Source: Sorangium cellulosum (GTDB lineage: Bacteria > Myxococcota_A > Polyangia > Polyangiales > Polyangiaceae). Taken from it: a stretch of 64,000 nt of DNA. The translations under genes were made by a program, and so were the position numbers. The notes under the pieces are model-generated. The model made no database searches and was not told the DNA's origin. It saw only the letters and a program-made list of their open reading frames with translations. Location of the stretch: positions 5,331,001 through 5,395,000 of the forward strand of contig NZ_CP012673.1 of assembly GCF_002950945.1 (NCBI RefSeq), given 5' to 3'. Below are positions 1-8,292 of this stretch, piece by piece. Within the stretch, counting starts at the first letter, position 1; every line of letters begins with the position of its first letter.

Positions 1-830
1 ATTTCTTCTTGCTCCCCGCCTTCCCCCGCTGTGCTCTCGCCGCCCGACCCGTGTCGGTCGACCTCCAGCCAGGTCGCGCCACGCGTGCTGCTGGCACCGT
101 GGCCTCCTGCGGCACCGCGGGTGACCGATCCCGCGTAGCTGAACGTTCCGGAGGGAGCAGCGCCCACGACCTGTGCCATCGCGGCCTCGATCTGTGCCAA
201 GTCAGGGGGGTCGGGGACTGGCACAAACGCAATGCATTGCGACACACCGGGGTCCGGACCCCCTCTGGGCGCTCTGCAGAGCGTGTGCAGCAGCCATTTT
301 GTGCCAAAGATCGCTCCAGAACTCGCATTTTTGTGCCATGAACCTCCCGGAAGCGCTTCGGATTGTGCCAGAAGGGGGGTCGGGACCCCTCCGGACCGCA
401 AGACGGAGCGTCCGCCGGGGCTCAGAACCCGGCCAGGTCGCAAAGCAGAACGTGCGCGCGGGGGGCGGAACGCTCCTCAGCGGAACGTGGAGCGCTCCCG
501 GAGGGGAGGACGCTGGGCGCGTGCGCCGGCTGGTGGTCCTCGGCCACGCTGCCGCTGGTGCTGCGGACATGAGCACGTGCCGGAGGGGAGGGGGAAGAAA
601 CTCGAATGATCTTCATGTCCTCTCACCTTCCCAGGCAATCTCTCCGAGCAGAGGAGGGCACCAGGCTGCCCGTGCACCCTGCGGCCGTGCCCTCAACGAC
701 GAGGAGCTCCACCTGACAGCGCACCGGAGGGCCTGGGATCTCGCCAAGGAGACGAGCCTGGTGCCGCGCAGGCCGTCACGAAGCGGCGCGCGCGAGTCCG
801 GGCGAGCTCGCGTGTAGTAATGTGCCTTCC
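1..830. other. Gene-free stretch with small inverted repeats
   Basis: I find no convincing gene here: the open frames are proline/arginine-rich, overlap each other and match nothing I recognise. The stretch holds five direct TGTGCCA motifs (172-178, 193-199, 300-306, 332-338, 364-370) and one inverted TGGCACA (219-225). It also holds two G/C hairpins, a perfect GGGGTCCGGACCCC at 249-262 and GGGGTC-GG-GACCCC at 376-389. It could contain the promoter of the downstream CHAT gene, but I cannot point to a -35/-10 pair. Confidence 0.5.
193..389. repeat. Two imperfect copies of a TGTGCCA + G-rich unit
   Basis: The unit TGTGCCA, a few bases, then GGGGGGTCGGG occurs at 193-218 and again at 364-389. 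Further lone TGTGCCA copies lie between. The first unit forms an inverted repeat with TGGCACA at 219-225. This may be a dispersed genomic repeat or a cluster of protein-binding sites; the sequence alone cannot decide. Confidence 0.45.
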
Positions 831-2840
831 ATGCATCGACCCGGGGCACCCAGCCCATGGATGGAGCTTGTTCTCGACCGCGCCGGAGGCGACGTGCGAG
901 CTTCTGCGCGAGGCAGCCGCGGCGAGCAGACGGCGCCTCACCCGCTCGGCCCGGAGCTGGGCGCCGTGCAGCTCGGCAGCTTCAGCGTCGCCGTGCGCGA
1001 GGCTGCCGCGCGCGGCCGGCCGCTCGGCGCGCGTGTCGAGACGGCGCAGGCGCTCCATTGCGCCGTCCTCCGCGACGGTATCCACGACCTCCGGGCGCGG
1101 CTCGGCGAGGCCGCGGGCGGGCCGCTCCTCGTGCGCCTGGTGATCCACGATCCCGGGCTGCAAGAGGTCCCCTGGGAAGCGCTCGCCGCGCCGGGTGAGG
1201 CGATGCGGTTCTGGGGGACCTCGCCGGACCTCTTGCCGGTGCGCGGCGTCACGACGGCCGAGCCGTGGCAGCCGCGCGAGGTGCGGGGCGCGGTGCGTGT
1301 GCTCGCGATCGCGCCGTCCGGCGGCGCCGCGCTGGCGCGGCTCAAGGAGGCGCTCGCCGGCCCGATCGCCGCGGGCGAGGTCGAGTGGCTCGCCCCGATC
1401 GAGGGGGATGCCGTCCGGCTGCCCTGGCTCTTCGATCGGCTTCGCTGCGAGCCGATCCCGCACGTGCTCCACTTCCTCGGCCACGGCGGGGTGCAGGACG
1501 GCGTCCCCGTGCTGCGGCTCGCGGACGAGGACGGCGAGGAGCGCTGGCTACCGGCCGAGCTGCTCGGCCAGCAGCTCAAGGCGAGCTTCCGCAGCTTCCT
1601 CCGGCTCGTGGTGCTCGAGGCGTGCGAGGGGGCGAGGCCGTCGGTGTTCGCGTCGGCCGCGGAGGTCCTGGCCCGGGCCGGGGCGGACGCGGTGGTCGCC
1701 CACCTCTGGCCGATTCAAGCCAACGTGGCGAGGGCGTGCTCGACGCAGCTCTACCGCGCGCTCGCCGGGGCGGGCCTCGGCAAGGGGGATATCGCGGTCG
1801 CGCTCAACGAGGCGAGGCGCGCGGTCCTCGGCGCGTTCGAGGGCAGCGCCGAGGCGTTCTCGCCGGTCGTCTACCTCCGCGGGCCGAACGGGGTGCTGTT
1901 CGACTTCAAGGGCCGCAAGGTCGCGCCGCCGGTGAGCCCTGCCGTGGTGAGCGCGGCGGCGAGGGCGGTGGATCCCGGCCTCGCGCGCATCGTCTCCCGG
2001 CGCTTCTCGCTGCTGCTCGGCGACCGCTGGAGGGCCGACCGCGCCGTGCTCGACGGCTTCCGCGACAAGCTCCGGACCGAGATCGCGAAGGTGTCGGAAC
2101 CGCCGCCGGCGGGCCTGCCGATGAGCGCGCTGACCCAGCTCTACGCGCTCCGCCGTGGTGCCGACAAGCTGGGCGCGGAGTTCCAGCGCGCGTTCCGCGC
2201 CGGCGCGGAGGCGCCGCCGGTGATCAAGGCGCTGGCGCGCGCCCTGGGGCCCGGGGTGCACACGACGCTGCTACGGAGCCCGCTCCTGGAGGTCGCGCTC
2301 GCGGAGCAGCAACCGGAGAGGACGATCCACGTGATCCAGCCCGACGAGGAGAGCACGCTGGTGCTCCGGCGGGCGGCCGGCGGCGACTGGGAGGCGCTCG
2401 AGGCGCTGCCCGCGTCGGTCGATCTGGAGCGGGAGATCGTGCTGCTCCGGCTCTACCGCGGGTACACGCCGGAGCAGATCTTCACGCGGCCGCTGCTCAC
2501 CGAGGACGACTACCTCCACGGCTTCCGCGAGCTCGAGAGCGCGCTGCCCCGTGACCTGGCGGACGAGATCCTGAGCACGTTGAACAGCCGGCCGGCGCTG
2601 ATCGCGGGGATGTCGCTGACGACGTGGCACCACCGGATGCTGCTGCACCGGCTCTTCGGGCGGAGGCCGGTGCCGCGGGAGAGCATGGCCTTGATCGAGC
2701 CCGACGACGCCGAGCGGGAGCTCTGGGAGAAGGGCGTGGGCCTGCCGGGGAGAGCGGGGGTGGGGGTCGTCGCGGCGGGCGATGGAGATGTCGCGGCGTG
2801 GCTCGGCGCGCTTGTGGAGGCAGGCGGAGGCCGCCGATGA
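831..2840 (+). CDS. CHAT protease with C-terminal SIR2-like domain
   Basis: A caspase-fold CHAT peptidase (669 aa) fused to a C-terminal SIR2-like region. The CHAT dyad is intact: His218 in HFLGHG and Cys265 in LEACEGA, followed by the typical VAHLWP and SPVVYLRGP strands. Residues ~385-660 resemble SIR2-like domains (TTLLRS-LLEVAL, LTEDDY, GMSLTTWHHR). However, the glycine-rich NAD loop reads LLLGDRW and the usual KLHG motif reads LYRG, so NADase activity is doubtful. The start at 831 is chosen because it gives a short leader before PWMEL, as in the paralogue ending at 19589; GTG 822 and ATG 861 are alternatives. The stop overlaps the next gene's ATG (ATGA), so the two are translationally coupled. 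Likely a cytosolic protease switched by the partner nSTAND ATPase (inference). Confidence 0.85.
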   Translation: MHRPGAPSPWMELVLDRAGGDVRASARGSRGEQTAPHPLGPELGAVQLGSFSVAVREAAARGRPLGARVETAQALHCAVLRDGIHDLRARLGEAAGGPLLVRLVIHDPGLQEVPWEALAAPGEAMRFWGTSPDLLPVRGVTTAEPWQPREVRGAVRVLAIAPSGGAALARLKEALAGPIAAGEVEWLAPIEGDAVRLPWLFDRLRCEPIPHVLHFLGHGGVQDGVPVLRLADEDGEERWLPAELLGQQLKASFRSFLRLVVLEACEGARPSVFASAAEVLARAGADAVVAHLWPIQANVARACSTQLYRALAGAGLGKGDIAVALNEARRAVLGAFEGSAEAFSPVVYLRGPNGVLFDFKGRKVAPPVSPAVVSAAARAVDPGLARIVSRRFSLLLGDRWRADRAVLDGFRDKLRTEIAKVSEPPPAGLPMSALTQLYALRRGADKLGAEFQRAFRAGAEAPPVIKALARALGPGVHTTLLRSPLLEVALAEQQPERTIHVIQPDEESTLVLRRAAGGDWEALEALPASVDLEREIVLLRLYRGYTPEQIFTRPLLTEDDYLHGFRELESALPRDLADEILSTLNSRPALIAGMSLTTWHHRMLLHRLFGRRPVPRESMALIEPDDAERELWEKGVGLPGRAGVGVVAAGDGDVAAWLGALVEAGGGRR

Positions 2841-5800
2841 GCGCGGCGAGCGCGCCGCACAACCCGTTTCCCGGGCCGCAGCCGTACCGGGCGGCGGATC
2901 GCGGGTACTTCTTTGGCCGCGAGGAGCTCACGAGGAAGCTAGCGCACCGGCTGATGGCGTACCCGTGCACGACGGTGTTCGGGCCTTCCGGAGCGGGGAA
3001 GTCGTCGCTGATGCAGGCGGGGGTGATCCCGCTCTTGGAGGAGGCGCACGACTTCCGAGTCGTGCGCGTGGACAGGTGGCCGGCAGGCGAGGCGCCGCTC
3101 TCCTGGCTCGCGCGCGCGCTCTTCGACGATCTGGAACTCGGGACAGCGCCGCCGGAGAGGAGCGCAGGGGAGGCGCTGGACGAGGCGATGGCGCTGGCGG
3201 AGCGAAGGAGCGAGCGGCCGATCCTGATCTACCTGGATCAGCTCGAGCAGCTGCTCTTCCCTGGGCGGGCCGCGGGCGAGGCGAGCGCGTTGCTCGATGC
3301 GGTGGACCGGCTGGCGCGGAAGCCGATGCGAGGGCTGCAGATTGCGCTGTCGCTGCGGGAGGATTACCTGGGGCGGCTCCGGGATCAGGCGAGAGGGCGG
3401 CGGGAACTGCTCGACCACGGCTTCCGGGTGGGACCGCTGTCGGTGGGCGAGATGGTGCGCGCGGTCTGCCGTGCGGTGGAGACAAGCCAGCCGACCCGGC
3501 GCTGGGCCGAGGAGCAGGTGCGCGCGCTGATGCTGGAGGTGAGGACGCCCGGGTCGCCGGCCTCGGAGGAGTCCGAGGTGCAGGCGGCGTTCGGGCAGAT
3601 CGTCTGCCGGGCGCTGTGGGAGGAGCGGGCGGCGGGCCGCGGCGCCGAGGCCGGCGCCGTGGAGGCCGAGGCCATCCTGCACCGGTACCTGGAGGCCACG
3701 GTGGAGGGGCTCGGACCGCTGAGCGAGGCGGCGCGGCTCCTGCTTGAGGAGCACCTCATCGACCGGGATGGCCACCGGACGCTGTTGACAGAGAACGAGG
3801 CGCGCAGCGTGCTGCCGGCCGGCTCTGCGACGGAGGTGCTCGGGCGGCTGGAGAGGGCGGCGGTGCTGCGCGCGGAAGAGCACCAGGGGAGCCGGTACTT
3901 CGAGCTCGGTCACGACTGGCTGGCCAGCCGCGTGTTCATGAGGCGGCAGGAGCGGGAGGGGAAGCAGAGAGAGGCGGAGAGGAAGCGGAGGGAGGAAGAG
4001 GAACAGAGGGGCGCCAGGGAGAGGGCGGCGCGGCGAATGCTGGGGCTGATCGCGGGAGTCGCCGTCGCGGTGACCGCGATCATGGCGGCGCTTGCCGTCT
4101 GGACGATAAAGCAGCGAAACGCGGCGGAGCTTGCTAGCTATCGTGCGCTAATGGCGGCAGAAGATGCGGCGAGGGCGCAGGGGCGGGCGTGGAATTCCTC
4201 GTTGGTGGCCGGCGCTCGTGAGCTCCTGGCGAAGGGACAGCCGGCGCCCGCAACGAAGCTTCTCCTCGAGGTGATCGAGCCGGATGACGTACGGGGCTGG
4301 ATCGATGTGGCGACCGAGGTGCTGGCCTCGGCGCCTCCCATGCTGGCGATGCGCGGCCATCAAGGCGCAGTGATGTCTGCCGGCTTCAGCCTGGATGGCC
4401 GCCGCATCGTCACCGCATCGGACGACAGGACAGCGCGTGTGTGGAACGCGGATGGCAGCGGCACGCCCGTCGTGCTTCGAGGCCACGAGCATTCGGTGTT
4501 GTCGGCGTCGTTCAGCGCCGACGGGCAGCGGGTGGCGACCGCGTCGTTCGACGGGACGGCGCGTGTGTGGAACGCGGACGGCAGCGGCATGCCGATCGTG
4601 CTCCGGGGCCACAAGGGCCCGGTGTTGTCGGCATCGTTCAGCGCCGACGGGCAGCGGGTGGCGATCGCGTCGTTCGACGGGACGGCGCGTGTGTGGAACG
4701 CGGACGGCAGCGGCATGCCGATCGTGCTCCGGGGCCACAAGGGCCCGGTGTTGTCGGCGTCGTTCAGCGCCGACGGGCAGCGGGTGGTGACCGCGTCGGA
4801 GGACACGACGGCGCGGGTGTGGAACGCGGACGGCAGCGGCACGCCGATCGTGCTCCCGGGCCACGAAGGCCCGGTCTCATCCGCCTCGTTCAGCGCCGAC
4901 GGGCAGCGGGTGGTCACCGCATCGAGCGGGGGGACGGCGCGGGTGTGGAATGCGGACGGCAGCGGCATGCCGATCGTGCTCCGGGGCCACGAAGGCCCGG
5001 TCTCGTCCGCGTCGTTCAGCGCCGACGGTCAGCGGGTGGTCACCGCGTCGGACGACAAGACGGCGCGGGTGTGGGAAGTGTACGGCAGCGGCCCGCCATT
5101 CGTGCTCGCGGGCCACGAGGATTCGGTGGGGTCCGCGGCGTTCAGCGCCGACGGCCAGCGGGTGGTCACCGCGTCGAGCGACGGGACGGCGCGGGTGTGG
5201 GAAGCGTACGGCCGCGGCATGCCCATCGTGCTTCGGGGCCATGAAGGCGCGGTTCGGTCCGCGGCGTTCCGTGCTGACGGTCAGCGGGTGGTCACCGCGT
5301 CGGGCGACGGGACGGCGCGGGTGTGGAACGCGAATGGCAGCGGCTCGCCCGTCGTGCTCCGAGGCCACGAGAACTGGGTCCGGTCCGGGGTGTTCAGCGC
5401 CGACGGTCAGCGGGTGGTCACCGCATCGGAGGACAGGACAGCGCGCGTGTGGAACGCCGACGACAGCGGCAGGCCTGTCGTGCTCAGGGGTCACGATGCC
5501 GCGGTTCGGTCCGCGGAGTTCAGCGCCGACGGCCAGCGGGTGGTGACCGCGTCGGACGACAAGACGGCGCGCGTGTGGAACGCCGACGGCAGCGGCGTGC
5601 CCGTCGTGCTCCGGGGACACGAGGAGTGGGTTCGGTCCGCGGAGTTCAGCGCCGACGGCCAGCGGGTGGTGACCGCGTCGGACGACAAGATGGCGCGCGT
5701 GTGGAACGCCGACGGCAGCGGCGTGCCCGTCGTGCTCCGGGGACATGAGGAGTGGGTTCGGTCCGCGGAGTTCAGCGCCGACGGTCAGCGGGTGGTCACC

Positions 5801-6511
5801 GCGTCGCAGGACAGGACGGCGCGAGTGTGGAGCGCCGAAGGGGATGGCCCGCCCGTCGTGCTCCGGGGACACGAGGCCGACGTCTTGTCCGCGTCGTTCA
5901 GTGCCGACGGTCAGCGGGTGGTCACCGCGTCGCAGGACAGGACGGCGCGAGTGTGGAGCGCCGACGGGGATGGCCCGCCCGTCGTGCTCCGGGGACACGA
6001 GGCCGACGTCTTGTCCGCGTCGTTCAGCGCCGACGGCCAGCGGGTGGTCACCGCGTCGGAGGACACGACGGCGCGGGTGTGGAACGCGGACGGCAGCGGC
6101 GTGCCCGTCGTGCTCAGGGGGCACGAGCGCGGGGTCCTCTTCGCGTCGTTCAGCGCCGACGGTCAGCGGGTGGTCACCGGGTCGGACGACGGGACGGCGC
6201 GGGTGTGGAACGCGGACGGCAGCGGCATGCCCCTGGTGCTCAGCGGCCACGTGGGTGGGGTCCGGTTCGCGTGGTTCAGCGCCGACGGTCAGCGGGTGGT
6301 CACCGCAGCGGGCGACAAGACGGCGCGGGTATGGGCCACCTCGGTCCAGATCCTTCAACAGAAGCTCCGCGCCGCCACCACCGAATGCCTCTCGCCCGAG
6401 CTGCGCCGCGTCTACCTCGACGAGAGCGACGAAGACGCTCGGAAGGGCTACGAGTCCTGCGAGCGCTCGTACGGTCGGACGCCGTTTTACCGGGAGGTCG
6501 GTGTGCCGTGA
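2837..6511 (+). CDS. nSTAND ATPase with membrane segment and WD40 propellers
   Basis: A 1224-aa novel-STAND NTPase. It opens with the signature NPFPGPQPY...FFGRE, has a P-loop at 49-57 (GPSGAGKSS) and a Walker-B-like IYLDQLEQ. A charged coiled coil (~370-400) is followed by one predicted transmembrane helix at ~401-424 (MLGLIAGVAVAVTAIM). Residues ~501-1168 are 16 WD40 repeats of exactly 42 aa, nearly identical to each other (RGHE..V..ASFSADGQRVVTAS). A conserved tail follows (CLSPELRR...YESCERSYGR). The start at 2837 lies in ATGA with the CHAT gene and begins right at the family signature. STAND proteins bind ligands through repeats and oligomerise on NTP binding; here it probably senses a signal near the membrane and controls the CHAT partner (inference). 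Confidence 0.9.
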   Translation: MSAASAPHNPFPGPQPYRAADRGYFFGREELTRKLAHRLMAYPCTTVFGPSGAGKSSLMQAGVIPLLEEAHDFRVVRVDRWPAGEAPLSWLARALFDDLELGTAPPERSAGEALDEAMALAERRSERPILIYLDQLEQLLFPGRAAGEASALLDAVDRLARKPMRGLQIALSLREDYLGRLRDQARGRRELLDHGFRVGPLSVGEMVRAVCRAVETSQPTRRWAEEQVRALMLEVRTPGSPASEESEVQAAFGQIVCRALWEERAAGRGAEAGAVEAEAILHRYLEATVEGLGPLSEAARLLLEEHLIDRDGHRTLLTENEARSVLPAGSATEVLGRLERAAVLRAEEHQGSRYFELGHDWLASRVFMRRQEREGKQREAERKRREEEEQRGARERAARRMLGLIAGVAVAVTAIMAALAVWTIKQRNAAELASYRALMAAEDAARAQGRAWNSSLVAGARELLAKGQPAPATKLLLEVIEPDDVRGWIDVATEVLASAPPMLAMRGHQGAVMSAGFSLDGRRIVTASDDRTARVWNADGSGTPVVLRGHEHSVLSASFSADGQRVATASFDGTARVWNADGSGMPIVLRGHKGPVLSASFSADGQRVAIASFDGTARVWNADGSGMPIVLRGHKGPVLSASFSADGQRVVTASEDTTARVWNADGSGTPIVLPGHEGPVSSASFSADGQRVVTASSGGTARVWNADGSGMPIVLRGHEGPVSSASFSADGQRVVTASDDKTARVWEVYGSGPPFVLAGHEDSVGSAAFSADGQRVVTASSDGTARVWEAYGRGMPIVLRGHEGAVRSAAFRADGQRVVTASGDGTARVWNANGSGSPVVLRGHENWVRSGVFSADGQRVVTASEDRTARVWNADDSGRPVVLRGHDAAVRSAEFSADGQRVVTASDDKTARVWNADGSGVPVVLRGHEEWVRSAEFSADGQRVVTASDDKMARVWNADGSGVPVVLRGHEEWVRSAEFSADGQRVVTASQDRTARVWSAEGDGPPVVLRGHEADVLSASFSADGQRVVTASQDRTARVWSADGDGPPVVLRGHEADVLSASFSADGQRVVTASEDTTARVWNADGSGVPVVLRGHERGVLFASFSADGQRVVTGSDDGTARVWNADGSGMPLVLSGHVGGVRFAWFSADGQRVVTAAGDKTARVWATSVQILQQKLRAATTECLSPELRRVYLDESDEDARKGYESCERSYGRTPFYREVGVP
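4339..6355 (+). repeat. Tandem 126-bp WD40-coding repeat, 16 copies
   Basis: Sixteen consecutive in-frame 126-bp units encode the WD40 blades of the nSTAND protein. Units differ mainly in a few codons around the GHE-xx-V loop and the ASxDxT turn, while the core (AGCGCCGACGG.CAGCGGGT) is almost invariant at DNA level. Such identity implies recent expansion or ongoing gene conversion. Sixteen blades is two seven-bladed propellers plus two, so copy number may vary between strains. Confidence 0.9.
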
Positions 6512-6633
6512 GCCACGAAGACGCCTTCCCAGCGCGGCGAGCGAAGCTGCGGTCGCCCAGGTGGGGCGCGGCAGCTCGTCCTTGGCGCCCTCGGGTCATT
6601 TTGCCTGCCATTCCTCCATGCCGCCGGTCCTGA
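6508..6633 (+). pseudogene. 5' remnant of a trypsin-like lipoprotein gene
   Basis: A GTG at 6508 overlaps the nSTAND stop (GTGA), exactly as the intact peptidase gene at 8289 overlaps its upstream stop. The first codons read MSHEDAFPAR, compared with MSSQDAFSAR at 8289. After about a dozen codons the similarity ends, and the frame closes near 6633 without a lipobox or catalytic motif. This is a truncated copy left by a cassette duplication. Confidence 0.7.
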
Positions 6634-6654
6634 CGAGGAGCGCGATGGTCCACC

Positions 6655-6698
6655 GCTCTACCTACCTCGGAGTGCTCATGGAGGCAGACAGGTCATGA
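6655..6698 (+). pseudogene. 3' remnant of a CHAT-SIR2 gene
   Basis: The frame ending at 6698 finishes YLGVLMEADRS and overlaps the next ATG as ATGA. The intact CHAT-SIR2 gene finishes WLGALVEAGGGRR with the same overlap. The similarity is short but at the homologous position, so I read it as the last codons of a second, otherwise lost, CHAT-SIR2 copy. Confidence 0.6.
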
Positions 6699-8292
6699 GC
6701 GAGGCGAGCGCGCCGCACAACCCGTTTCCCGGGCCGCAGCCGTACCGGGCGGCGGACCGCGGGTACTTCTTTGGCCGCGAGGAGCTCACGAGGAAGCTCT
6801 CGCACCGGCTGATGGCGCACCCGTGCACGACGGTGTTCGGGCCTTCCGGAGCGGGGAAGTCGTCGCTGATGCAGGCGGGGGTGATCCCGCTCTTGGAGGA
6901 GGCGCACGGCTTCCGGGTCGTGCGCGTCGATGGCTGGCCGACCGGGGAGGCGCCGCTCTCCTGGCTCGTCCGCGCGGTCTATGACGATCTTGATCTGGGA
7001 GATGCTCCTGAAGGAAAGGCGCGGATCGAGGCGCTGGACGAGGCGATCCTCCTGGCCGAGCGGAGGAGCGAGCGGCCGATCTACATGGATCAGCTCGAGC
7101 AAGTGCTCTTTCCGGGGCGGGATGCGGGCGAGGCGAGCGCGCTGATCGAGGCGGTGGACCGGCTGGCGCAGAAACCGATGCAGGGGCTCCAGATCGCGCT
7201 CTCGCTGCGGGAAGATTACCTCGGGCGCTTCCGGGATCGGGCGAGGGGGCGGCGCGAGCTGCTCGATCACGGCTTCCGGCTGGGGCAGCTCTCGGTGGGC
7301 GAGATGGTCCGCGCGGTCTGCCGGGCGGCGGAGGAGGGGCGGCCTCGCCAGCGCTGGGCCGAGGAGCAGGTGCGTGCCCTGATGCTGGAGGTGAGGATGC
7401 CTGGAGCGCCTGCGTCGGAGGACGCCGAGGTGCAGGCCGCGTTCGGGCAGATCGTTTGCAGGGCGCTGTGGGGAGAACGGGCAGCGGGGCGCGGCAGTGA
7501 GGCCGGGGCCGTGGAGGCGGAGGTGATCCTGCACCGGTACCTGGAGACCACCGTGGAGGGGCTCGGAGAGCTGAGCGAGGCAGCGCGGCTCCTGCTCGAG
7601 GAGCACCTCGTGGACCGCGAGGGACACCGGACGCTGCTGACCGAGCAAGAGGCGCGCGGCGTGCTGCCGCCCGGGGCTGCGGCGGAGGTGCTCGGGCAGC
7701 TGGAGCGGGCGGCGGTGCTGCGCGCGGAGGAGCATCAGGGGAGCCGGTACTTCGAGCTCGGCCACGACTGCGCGGTCATCGGGGTCGCGTTTTGTCTGCT
7801 CGCTTCAGTCAGGATGGCCGCCACACCGTCACCGCGTCGGAGGATAAGACGGCGCGTGTATGGAACGCGGACGGCAGCGGGACGCCCGTCGTGCTCAGGG
7901 GCCACGAGGGCATGGTTATCTCGGCAGTGTTCATCGCCGACGGGCAGCGAGTGGTGACCGCGTCCTTCGACAAGACAGCGCGTGTGTGGAACGTGGACGG
8001 CAGCGGGACGCCCGTCGTGCTCAGGGGCCACGAGGACGAGGTCATCTCGGCAGTGTTCAACGCCGACGGGCAGCGAGTGGTGACCGCGTCGGGCGACAAT
8101 ACGGCGCGAGTGTGGGCCATCTCTGCGCAAGCCCTTCAGCAGAGCCTCCGCGCTGCCGCCGCCGACTGTCTCTCCCCTGAAGTGCGCCGAGCCTACCTTG
8201 ATGAGATTGATGAGGCCGCCCGGAAGGGATACGAGTCCTGCGAGCGCTCGTACGGCCGGACGCCGTTCTACCCGGAGGTTGACCCGCCGTGA
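6695..8292 (+). pseudogene. Decayed second copy of the nSTAND-WD40 gene
   Basis: The first ~357 codons (6695-7768) match the nSTAND domain of the upstream gene, including NPFPGPQPY, the P-loop GPSGAGKSS and MDQLEQ. At FELGHD the match stops: the rest of the STAND module, coiled coil, membrane helix and most WD40 repeats are missing. Sequence resumes one frame over at ~7768 with LRGHRGRVLSARF and two further WD40 repeats. The conserved tail (CLSPEVRRAYLDE...CERSYGR) ends at 8292. An internal deletion with a frameshift best explains this; the upstream frame would otherwise run to 7957 as nonsense. It could still yield a 420-aa soluble STAND protein or, from TTG 7792, a WD40 fragment, but I see no sign of selection for that. 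Confidence 0.85.

Noticed and set aside
219..238. TGGCAC-TGCA as a sigma-54 promoter
   Set aside because: The GG-to-GC spacing is 12 rather than 10 bases, and the site belongs to the TGTGCCA inverted repeat.
173..817. A 214-codon frame in the first kilobase
   Set aside because: It has no domain or credible start, and it runs through hairpins and TGTGCCA motifs.
4339..6355. Regular repeats as a CRISPR array
   Set aside because: The unit is 126 bp, in frame, and encodes WD40 blades; there are no unique spacers or cas genes.
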